In this document: one piece after another, positions 1 to 4,932 of the stretch | Numbering within the stretch: the first letter of the stretch is position 1 | How the letters are laid out: each line of letters starts with the position of its first letter | Assembly (NCBI GenBank): GCA_023248615.1 | Contig: JAHFEI010000035.1 | Span: 1,793-12,171 of the forward strand | From: Nitrospinales bacterium | Lineage (GTDB): Bacteria > Nitrospinota_A > UBA7883 > JACRGQ01 | DNA: 10,379 nucleotides | Direction of reading: 5' to 3' | Position numbers and translations under genes: made by a program | The notes under the pieces: model-generated | The model's input: only the letters and a program-made list of their open reading frames with translations | Databases searched by the model: none | What the model was told of the DNA's origin: nothing

Positions 1-269
1 CCGTGGGGGCGTATGCCAAAAAAGAACTGGAAACACTTAAATCGCAAATCAAGGCGATAAAAGATATCCGCGTGGCGGGCCTTATGGTCGGCATAGAGTT
101 GGACAGGCCGGGCGCGGAGATAGTGGCGGCCTGCCGCGCCAGGGGGCTTATCATCAATTGCACAAACGATACTGTGCTACGTTTTGTGCCCGCGCTGAAC
201 ATCAAAAAAAGCGAAATGAAAAAAGGAATCGGCATCCTGAGGAAAGTGTTATGCGAAAAAATTTCCTGA
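1..269 (+). CDS. argD: Acetylornithine aminotransferase, C-terminal part (5' end outside window)
   Basis: Only the last ~89 codons are visible; the frame is open back through the window edge, so the true start lies upstream. The fragment matches the C-terminal small domain of class III PLP aminotransferases of the ArgD/acetylornithine type: a GLMVGIEL strand, a segment reading GLIINCTNDTVLRFVPAL, then a short helix ending at the stop at 267-269. The PLP lysine and most active-site residues are outside the window, so catalytic integrity cannot be judged. ArgD transfers an amino group from glutamate to N-acetylglutamate semialdehyde, giving N2-acetylornithine, in the cytoplasm. The gene overlaps argF by 19 bases, which supports an arginine operon and argues against the related 4-aminobutyrate or ornithine aminotransferases. 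The identification rests on both the motifs and the neighbour. Confidence 0.88.
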   Translation, partial: VGAYAKKELETLKSQIKAIKDIRVAGLMVGIELDRPGAEIVAACRARGLIINCTNDTVLRFVPALNIKKSEMKKGIGILRKVLCEKIS

Positions 270-1165
270 AACTTTCCGACCACACGCCGAAGGCGGTGTT
301 GCAACTGGTGGAGGAGACCCTGCGCCTAAAGGGCGTAGGCAGGGGCGAAAAACCGCTGGCCGGAAAATCCATCGGCCTCATCTTCGCCAAAAGCTCCACA
401 CGCACGCGGACAGCTTTTGAAGTGGGGATGTTCCAGATGGGCGGCTACGCAATACTGTTGCGCCCGGATGAGATACAGCTTACACGCGGCGAATCGTTGC
501 ACGATACGGCGAAGGTGATGTCGCGCTACCTCGATGGGCTGGTGGTGCGCACATACAGCCATGAGGAACTGGAAGAACTGGCGCTACACTCGTCCATACC
601 TGTCATCAACGCGCTTACCGACAAGTACCACCCATGCCAGGCGATAGCGGACTACGCAACACTGCTGGAGGTGAAAGGAAAGCTGAAAGGGCTGAAGCTG
701 GCCTACATCGGCGACGGCAATAACGTCGCCAACTCGCTTTTCATAGGCGGGGCGATGCTCGGCGTGGACGTTACGCTTGCCACGCCGAAAAATTACATGC
801 CGCCGCAGGATGTAATAGATACCGCCATAGCGATAGCCAACGAAACCGGTGCGCGGCTGAACATCACCGAAAATCCGCAAAACGCCGCCAAGGGCGCAGA
901 CGCGCTTTACACCGACGTGTGGGTGAGCATGGGGCAGGAAGCGGAAGCGAAGCTCCGGCAGGAAGAGTTTAAGGGATTCATAATAGACGACAGGTTGTTA
1001 GGCTTGGCAAAGCCGGATTGCAAGGTGCTCCATTGCCTTCCCGCGCATCGCGGCGAGGAGATAAGCGCCTCCGTAATAGACGGCCCCGCATCCGTGGTGT
1101 TCGACCAGGCGGAGAACAAGTTGCACGCGCAAAAAGCTATATTAAAAATGTGCTTGGGAGACTAA
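251..1165 (+). CDS. argF: Ornithine carbamoyltransferase, anabolic
   Basis: A 304-residue protein, the normal length for the family, condensing ornithine and carbamoyl phosphate to citrulline. The carbamoyl-phosphate loop is S-T-R-T-R at residues 49-53 (in FAKSSTRTRTAFEVG). HPCQ is at 127-130, DVWVSMG at 222-228 and the ornithine-site HCLPAHRGEE at 261-270, so all key motifs are intact. The frame stays open further 5' (an ATG at 158), but that extension lies inside argD. ATG 251 is chosen because the family starts just before this point and because a good ribosome binding site, GAGGAAAG (239-246), precedes it. The 19-base overlap with argD suggests translational coupling; argG follows after 7 bases. 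The SMG motif and arginine context make ornithine rather than N-acetylornithine or putrescine the likely substrate. Confidence 0.96.
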   Translation: MRKNFLKLSDHTPKAVLQLVEETLRLKGVGRGEKPLAGKSIGLIFAKSSTRTRTAFEVGMFQMGGYAILLRPDEIQLTRGESLHDTAKVMSRYLDGLVVRTYSHEELEELALHSSIPVINALTDKYHPCQAIADYATLLEVKGKLKGLKLAYIGDGNNVANSLFIGGAMLGVDVTLATPKNYMPPQDVIDTAIAIANETGARLNITENPQNAAKGADALYTDVWVSMGQEAEAKLRQEEFKGFIIDDRLLGLAKPDCKVLHCLPAHRGEEISASVIDGPASVVFDQAENKLHAQKAILKMCLGD

Positions 1166-1172
1166 AAAAATC

Positions 1173-2366
1173 ATGGGTCAGAAAATTGTTTTGGCATACT
1201 CCGGCGGGCTGGACACCTCCGTAATACTGAAATGGCTCCAAACGGAGCGCGGATACGACGTGATAGCATACGCCGCCGACATAGGCCAGAAAGAGGAGTT
1301 GGGCGGGCTGGATGCGAAGGCCAAGGCCACAGGCGCGATAAAATGTATCGTCAGCGACCTGCGCGAAGAGTTCGCGCGCGATTTCATTTTCCCCATGCTA
1401 CGCGCAGGGGCGATATACGAAGGGCGCTACCTGCTTGGCACATCCATCGCCAGGCCTCTCATCGCGAAAGAGCAGGTGCGTATCGCAATAAAGGAAAAGG
1501 CCGATGCGGTGTCGCACGGCGCAACCGGCAAAGGGAACGACCAAGTGCGCTTCGAGCTTACTTTCGCGGCGCTGGCGCCGGAACTGAAAGTTGTGGCGCC
1601 TTGGCGCGAGTGGGATTTGGGGTCGCGCACGGAGTTGGTAGCCTTCGCAAAAAAACACCGCATCCCGGTTCCCGTGACGGCAAAAAAACCGTACTCCAGC
1701 GACCGCAACCTCTTCCACATCTCTTACGAAGGGGGCGTGCTGGAAGACCCGTGGAACAGCTACAAGGAAGATATGTTCCTGCTTACCGTATCGCCGGAAA
1801 AAGCGCCCAACAAGCCGACAACAATTGAAATCGGGTTCAAGGACGGCAACCCTGTCTCGATAGACGGCGTAAAATATTCGCCGTACAACATCATTGACCA
1901 GTTGAACACCATCGGCGGCAAAAACGGCGTTGGCCGCGCCGACGTGGTGGAAAATCGCGTAACAGGGATGAAATCGCGCGGTGTGTACGAAACGCCGGGC
2001 GGCACGATATTGCACGAAGCGCGAATGGCGCTGGAATCCATCACGCAAGACGCGGAGGTGGCAAACCTCACGCGGGAGCTTATGCCGCGATACTCGCGCA
2101 TGGTTTATACCGGCTACTGGTTCGCGCCGGAACGCCAGCTTTTGCAATCACTGTTCGACGAGGCGGCAAAAACGGTGAACGGCGTGGTGCGGATTAAGCT
2201 CTACAAGGGAAACGTGGCGGTGCTGGGCCGCAAGTCCAAGAACTCGCTCTACGCGGAAGCGGTATCCACCTTCGAGCGTGGCTCCATGTACGACCATGCG
2301 GACGCAACAGGGTTTATACGCCTGAACGCCCTGCGGCTAAAAATTCGCCGCCTGATAGGTAAGTAG
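1173..2366 (+). CDS. argG: Argininosuccinate synthase
   Basis: A 397-residue protein, full length for the family. It joins citrulline and aspartate, using ATP (to AMP and PPi), to make argininosuccinate, the penultimate step of arginine synthesis. The N-terminus carries the ATP pyrophosphatase P-loop AYSGGLDTS (residues 8-16). HGATGKGNDQVRFE (115-128), part of the nucleotide/citrulline/aspartate site, is intact, as are the PYSSDRNLFHISYEGG and GGTILHEARMALE regions. ATG 1173 follows the argF stop by 7 bases, with GGGAG at 1156-1160 as a somewhat distant ribosome binding site. It is surely in the argD-argF-argG transcription unit. The lyase gene argH, often next, does not follow; a repeat begins about 20 bases after the stop. 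No convincing intrinsic terminator is visible after the gene. Confidence 0.97.
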   Translation: MGQKIVLAYSGGLDTSVILKWLQTERGYDVIAYAADIGQKEELGGLDAKAKATGAIKCIVSDLREEFARDFIFPMLRAGAIYEGRYLLGTSIARPLIAKEQVRIAIKEKADAVSHGATGKGNDQVRFELTFAALAPELKVVAPWREWDLGSRTELVAFAKKHRIPVPVTAKKPYSSDRNLFHISYEGGVLEDPWNSYKEDMFLLTVSPEKAPNKPTTIEIGFKDGNPVSIDGVKYSPYNIIDQLNTIGGKNGVGRADVVENRVTGMKSRGVYETPGGTILHEARMALESITQDAEVANLTRELMPRYSRMVYTGYWFAPERQLLQSLFDEAAKTVNGVVRIKLYKGNVAVLGRKSKNSLYAEAVSTFERGSMYDHADATGFIRLNALRLKIRRLIGK

Positions 2367-2377
2367 CCCGGCTCTCC

Positions 2378-2393
2378 TACAGGAGTGCCTGTA
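2378..2393. repeat. Small hairpin at left edge of repeat copy A
   Basis: TACAGG (2378-2383), loop AGTG, CCTGTA (2388-2393). It sits 11 bases after the argG stop and has no T-run behind it, so it is not a canonical terminator, though it could stabilise the 3' end of the arg mRNA. The equivalent edge of copies B and C also folds. Confidence 0.5.
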
Positions 2394-2522
2394 CCTACCA
2401 ATGCAGGTTGTTCACGCTACCAAGCTCCCTGTGTCTTTTGTGTCTCTCGTGGTTTGCCCAAACCCCTCCTGCGCCTCCCCTTGAAAGGGGAGGAAAGTCT
2501 TTGGCTTGACGATTTTTACCGC
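2387..2522. repeat. Dispersed intergenic direct repeat, copy A (136 bp)
   Basis: First of three same-orientation copies. The first 116 bases (2387-2502) differ from copy B only at 2413 and 2420, and from copy C at those two sites plus one more. The last 20 bases (2503-2522) are identical to the tail of copy C and absent from B. The copy opens at the right arm of a hairpin, TACAGG (2378-2383) / CCTGTA (2388-2393) with loop AGTG. It contains a second hairpin, CCTCCCC / GGGGAGG with a 6-base loop, at 2474-2493. The middle reads like the intergenic 'gacacaaaagacaca' type of sequence on the minus strand. I see no protein-coding meaning, no terminal inverted repeats and no transposase. It could be a non-autonomous mobile element or a structured RNA; the sequence alone does not decide. 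Confidence 0.9.
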
Positions 2523-2534
2523 TTCGCATAGCAT
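2506..2534 (+). promoter_or_regulatory. Possible sigma-70-type promoter of the beta-helix gene
   Basis: TTGACG (2506-2511) and TAGCAT (2529-2534) are separated by 17 bases, matching 5/6 and 4/6 of the -35 and -10 consensus. The -35 box lies in the conserved tail of repeat copy A, while the -10 lies just outside it, so the repeat may supply half of the promoter. Transcription would start near 2541, upstream of the ribosome binding site at 2571-2578. This is prediction by eye only. Confidence 0.4.
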
Positions 2535-2570
2535 GTGCCTTATGAAACGCCATAAAAGTTTTACCCCGCG

Positions 2571-2612
2571 AAGGAGGGAACGATGCCCGATGAAAATAAC
2601 CATCCCGACTGA
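2571..2612 (+). promoter_or_regulatory. Strong ribosome binding site with two competing starts and a 9-codon overlapping ORF
   Basis: AAGGAGGG at 2571-2578 is the strongest Shine-Dalgarno in the window. The ATG at the best spacing is 2583, which encodes only MPDENNHPD before a TGA at 2610-2612. The ATG that opens the long gene is 2590, one frame away and 12 bases past the AGGAGG core. The mini-ORF therefore overlaps the true start and could act as a translational coupler or leader. Alternatively, it marks an indel near the gene's 5' end. Confidence 0.5.
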
Positions 2613-4380
2613 TTGGTCGCCGCAGGAACGGTGGGTATGGAAAAAGCTTGTTAAGGGCGAAGAGGCGGATTTTAACGTCGAGCCAGAATGGGGAGGATTG
2701 CTATTTGCCCGACATGACGAGGGGTGGAGCGATAAAAGAACCATAACTCCCAAATTTCTTGAAACCATCCTCTTAACCTCACCCTATAAGGAAGCTATCC
2801 ACAGAAATGGTGTTCGGATAGTCGGCGCATGGTTTAAGGGTGGGATTAACCTTTCCAATTCCAAAATCGAACATTTGCTGTACCTCGACAAATGTCGCTT
2901 CGATAAAAATGTTTCATTTTGGGATATCAAAAGCGCCAGCCTGATAAGTTTTAGTGGGTCCCGGTTTAAAGGGGAGCTAGACCTTCATCGTGCCGATATC
3001 GCCAGTAGCCTTTTTTTACGGGACAACGCACTTTTTGATGGTGAAGTAAATCTGGCAAGCGCAAGCATTGGCGGCATATTGACGATGAAAGGTTCCACGT
3101 TCACGGATAAGGTGGATATGAATATGTTAAAAGTCACCAGTAACCTGTTCATGGGGGGCAAAGCGCAATTTGAGGGTGAAGTAAATCTACTAGGCGCAAG
3201 CATTGGCGGCCAGCTGGCTATGGTTGGTTCCACGTTCACGGGTGAGGTGGTAATGAATATGTTAAAAGTCACCAGTAGCCTTTTTATGAGCGATAAGGCG
3301 CAATTTGAGGGTGAAGTAAATCTGGTAAGCGCAAGCATTGGCGGCGCACTGACGATGGAAGGTTCCACGTTCAAGAGGAAGGTGGTAATGGAAAGGGTAA
3401 CGGTTGGAGGGAATTGCATAATTAGTGGCGCTGAATTTACTGGGCTGGTAGACATGTCGTTTGCGAAAATCAAGAGTGGAGTGTTGAACCTTGCCGATGC
3501 TTCTTTCGCATCCCTAAATTTAACCGGGGCAAAGGTGGATGGTGTCGTGTGCCTAGGTTCCAAAACACAAGGGGCAACGAAGTGGAAAAAAGGGGCAACG
3601 CTGACTCTTCGCGGAGCGGAGTGTGGCTCATTGCAAGACCTTGAAAAATCCTGGCCCGACAAGTTGGATTTGGACGGATTTAAATACAACCGCCTTGATG
3701 GGTTTATGCCAAAAGATGATGATTTGTTCGCCAACCGTGGCGAAGAATGGATGAAGGACTGGCTGAATAAAAACGAAGGCAAAATATTTTATCCGCAACC
3801 GTACGAGCAGTTGGCAAAGGTGTTGCGGGAAACCGGGCAAAAGGATAAGGCGAACGAAATACTCCTTGCCGGGAAACAGGAGGAGCGGAAGAATATGAGG
3901 AAGTATTCATTGGCGTGGTTTAGCCTATTTTTGCAGGATGCCACTGTTGGTTATGGACTGCGGTTGCGTTACACGCTTGGCTGGGCGCTGGCTTTTACCT
4001 TTCTTGGGGTATTCGTCCTGTACGTGGCAGGCTATGTAGGTATGTTAGTAAAGGATACGTCGGCCAAGGGGACAATAGCCAGGGAGACGATAGTTAGGGT
4101 AAAGGCGGCCGAGAAGGTAGTTAAGGGGAAGGTAATTGGGGAGGCGGTGGTTAAGGAAACGGTAGTTAAGGAGACGCTAGTTAAGGAGAAGCCAATCGAG
4201 ATTATAGACATTTTTATTTTCAGCGCCAGCAAGCTGTTGCCGATTTTGAGAATTGAGACTGTGGATATACCGCTGGATCCGTATTCCAAAGGGTACTTTT
4301 TAATCCATTCTATTTTGGGATATGTGCTTGCGGCGTTCCTTGCGTCGGGTCTTGCTGGCTTCATGAAAAAGCTGACCTAA
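2590..4380 (+). CDS. Pentapeptide-repeat-like beta-helix protein with C-terminal membrane segments, function unknown
   Basis: 596 residues from ATG 2590; in-frame starts at 2506 (TTG), 2533 and 2542 lie before the ribosome binding site, near the predicted promoter. Residues ~1-75 form a non-repetitive head (TDWSPQERWVWKKL). Residues ~80-340 are a regular array of F-x-G-x-V-x-L-x-x-A-x-I-G-G-x-L-x-x-x-G-S-type coils, as in right-handed beta-helices of the pentapeptide-repeat superfamily. Residues 138-272 are three 45-residue near-copies. After a linker comes PYEQLAKVLRETGQKDKANEIL (~405-425), helix-hairpin-like. Transmembrane segments are at ~463-487 and 568-592, separated by a Lys/Glu/Val repeat (496-534) and a segment reading SASKLLPILRIE. 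I recall this architecture in database entries called 'membrane-associated oxidoreductase', but I see no cofactor or catalytic motif supporting an enzyme. It is more AT-rich than its neighbours: 26 G/C in 3121-3180 against 39 in 1561-1620. Direct repeats flank it. Likely an acquired membrane-anchored scaffold; role unknown. Confidence 0.85.
   Translation: MKITIPTDWSPQERWVWKKLVKGEEADFNVEPEWGGLLFARHDEGWSDKRTITPKFLETILLTSPYKEAIHRNGVRIVGAWFKGGINLSNSKIEHLLYLDKCRFDKNVSFWDIKSASLISFSGSRFKGELDLHRADIASSLFLRDNALFDGEVNLASASIGGILTMKGSTFTDKVDMNMLKVTSNLFMGGKAQFEGEVNLLGASIGGQLAMVGSTFTGEVVMNMLKVTSSLFMSDKAQFEGEVNLVSASIGGALTMEGSTFKRKVVMERVTVGGNCIISGAEFTGLVDMSFAKIKSGVLNLADASFASLNLTGAKVDGVVCLGSKTQGATKWKKGATLTLRGAECGSLQDLEKSWPDKLDLDGFKYNRLDGFMPKDDDLFANRGEEWMKDWLNKNEGKIFYPQPYEQLAKVLRETGQKDKANEILLAGKQEERKNMRKYSLAWFSLFLQDATVGYGLRLRYTLGWALAFTFLGVFVLYVAGYVGMLVKDTSAKGTIARETIVRVKAAEKVVKGKVIGEAVVKETVVKETLVKEKPIEIIDIFIFSASKLLPILRIETVDIPLDPYSKGYFLIHSILGYVLAAFLASGLAGFMKKLT
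3001..3405 (+). repeat. Three tandem 135-bp units inside the beta-helix gene
   Basis: Units at 3001-3135, 3136-3270 and 3271-3405 are in exact 135-base register. The anchor GGTGAAGTAAATCT occurs at 3040, 3175 and 3310. Each unit encodes 45 residues, readable as two 22-23-residue helical coils: FxGEVNLxxASIGGxLxMxGST, then FxxxVxMxxxKVTSxLFMxxKAQ. Long stretches are identical at DNA level, for example ATGAATATGTTAAAAGTC before the first two unit boundaries, so the expansion looks recent rather than ancient. Confidence 0.9.
4075..4191 (+). repeat. Degenerate 15-bp tandem array encoding VVKET-type pentapeptides
   Basis: Between the two membrane segments the gene has 15-base units encoding IARET, IVRVK, (AAEK, a 12-base unit), VVKGK, VIGEA, VVKET, VVKET and LVKEK (residues 496-534). 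The clearest copies are 4147-4161, 4162-4176 and 4177-4191. The result is a charged Lys/Glu stretch with regular Val-Val pairs, a low-complexity linker likely to vary in length between strains. Confidence 0.8.
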
Positions 4381-4391
4381 CCCTCTCCCCC

Positions 4392-4422
4392 GGTGGGTAC
4401 AGGCTAAAAGCCTGTACCTACC
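4392..4422. repeat. Strong 14-bp hairpin after the beta-helix gene
   Basis: GGTGGGTACAGGCT (4392-4405), loop AAA, AGCCTGTACCTACC (4409-4422), with one G-T pair (4395/4419). It starts 12 bases after the stop codon and its right arm is the first 13 bases of repeat copy B. No T-run follows, so it is not a textbook intrinsic terminator, but it could protect or attenuate the transcript 3' end. Confidence 0.75.
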
Positions 4423-4525
4423 AATGCAGGTTGTTTACGCTATCAAGCTCCCTGTGTCTTTTGTGTCTCTCGTGGTTTGCCCAAACCCCTCCTGCGCCTC
4501 CCCTTGAAAGGGGAGGAAAGTCTTT
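4410..4525. repeat. Dispersed intergenic direct repeat, copy B (116 bp)
   Basis: Same orientation as copies A and C; it differs from A at 2 of 116 positions and from C at 1 of 116. It lacks the 20-base tail (GGCTTGACGATTTTTACCGC) that ends A and C, diverging right after AAAGTCTTT. The inner CCTCCCC/GGGGAGG hairpin is retained (4497-4516). It lies directly after the beta-helix gene and 199 bases (start to start) before copy C. Confidence 0.9.
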
Positions 4526-4608
4526 ATAGTTGGTGGGATAGGCTTTTAGCCTGTCGTTCGTTGCGGCGCAACGAAGCGTTGCTCCTTTGTAGCAAACTAC
4601 AGGCTGAA
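4526..4608. repeat. 83-bp palindrome-rich spacer between repeat copies B and C
   Basis: It holds several inverted repeats: GATAGGCT (4537-4544) / AGCCTGTC (4548-4555) with loop TTT and one G-T pair; TTCGTTGC (4557-4564) / GCAACGAA (4568-4575) with loop GGC; the mutually exclusive GCAACG (4568-4573) / CGTTGC (4577-4582); and the left arm of the hairpin at copy C's edge, TACAGGC (4598-4604) / GCCTGTA (4609-4615) with loop TGAA. Its GGTGGGATAGGCT (4532-4544) resembles the GGTGGGTACAGGCT that precedes copy B, so it looks like a nested remnant of the same repeat family. No gene is seen. Confidence 0.7.
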
Positions 4609-4744
4609 GCCTGTACCCACCAATGCAGGTTGTTTACGCTATCAAGCTCCCTGTGTCTTTTGTGTCTCTCGTGGTTTGCCCAAACCCCTCCTGCGCCTCC
4701 CCTTGAAAGGGGAGGAAAGTCTTTGGCTTGACGATTTTTACCGC
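4609..4744. repeat. Dispersed intergenic direct repeat, copy C (136 bp)
   Basis: It matches copy A over all 136 positions except three (two that distinguish A, plus C at 4618 where A and B have T). It includes the 20-base tail with TTGACG at 4728-4733 and the CCTCCCC/GGGGAGG hairpin at 4696-4715. It is the rightmost copy and marks the distal boundary of the putative cassette. Unlike copy A, no good -10 box follows its TTGACG at 16-18 bases. Confidence 0.9.
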
Positions 4745-4813
4745 AATTTGGGTGATATCCTTCACTTCGTCCTGGATGACGAAAGATGATAAGGACGGAA
4801 TTGAAAAATCTCT

Positions 4814-4833
4814 ATTCCTCCCAGGAATTTTTT
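4814..4833 (+). terminator. Weak terminator-like hairpin
   Basis: ATTCCT (4814-4819), loop CCC, AGGAAT (4823-4828), followed by a run ending in T at 4833. The stem is only 6 bp and half A-T, so termination would be weak. It would shield the phoH operon from read-through out of the repeat region. It also abuts the proposed phoH -35 box. Confidence 0.3.
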
Positions 4834-4861
4834 GGGTGCGGGCTGTTTAATATGGTAAAAT
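4832..4861 (+). promoter_or_regulatory. Predicted extended -10 promoter for the phoH operon
   Basis: TAAAAT (4856-4861, 5/6 to the -10 consensus) is preceded directly by TGG (4853-4855), forming a TGn extended -10 element. TTGGGT (4832-4837) sits 18 bases upstream as a -35. Transcription would begin near 4868, leaving a leader of about 65 bases before the phoH start. 4745-4932 otherwise holds a small inverted repeat, TTCGTC/GACGAA (4766-4783), and no gene. Confidence 0.5.
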
Positions 4862-4932
4862 CCAGCCATATTGAACACGGAATTGTTTAAAGGGGTTCGC
4901 CGTTCAAGCTCTCGACTTGCCGGGGCGGTTTT

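Noticed and set aside
158..250. N-terminal extension of argF to ATG 158
   Set aside because: It lies inside argD, has no ribosome binding site, gives a non-family extension, and would create a 112-base overlap; ATG 251 has a good site.
1398..2147. 249-codon minus-strand open frame opposite argG
   Set aside because: Shadow of argG, with arginine- and valine-rich composition and no recognisable motif.
2474..2502. Intrinsic terminator for argG at the CCTCCCC/GGGGAGG hairpin
   Set aside because: The stem is followed by AAAGTCTTT rather than a T-run, and the same motif recurs in copies B and C, so it is better explained as part of the repeat.
2985..3782. 265-codon minus-strand open frame opposite the beta-helix gene
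   Set aside because: Its apparent repeats only mirror the 135-bp units of the + strand gene, whose beta-helix pattern is clearly the coding one.
4477..4731. 84-codon + strand open frame in the intergenic region
   Set aside because: It is a translation of repeat copies B and C and the palindromic spacer. It has no ribosome binding site and no protein-like conservation pattern (Cys/Leu/Pro-rich from the repeat).
2387..4744. CRISPR array
   Set aside because: There are only three long copies, irregularly spaced (about 2 kb and 199 bp), with no short regular spacers and no cas genes.
2387..4744. Classical insertion sequence or composite transposon
   Set aside because: No transposase, no terminal inverted repeats at the copy ends, and no target-site duplication that I can identify.
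4728..4758. Promoter from TTGACG of copy C with TGATAT as -10
   Set aside because: The spacer is 19 bases and the -10 is weak; the extended -10 at 4853-4861 is a better phoH promoter.
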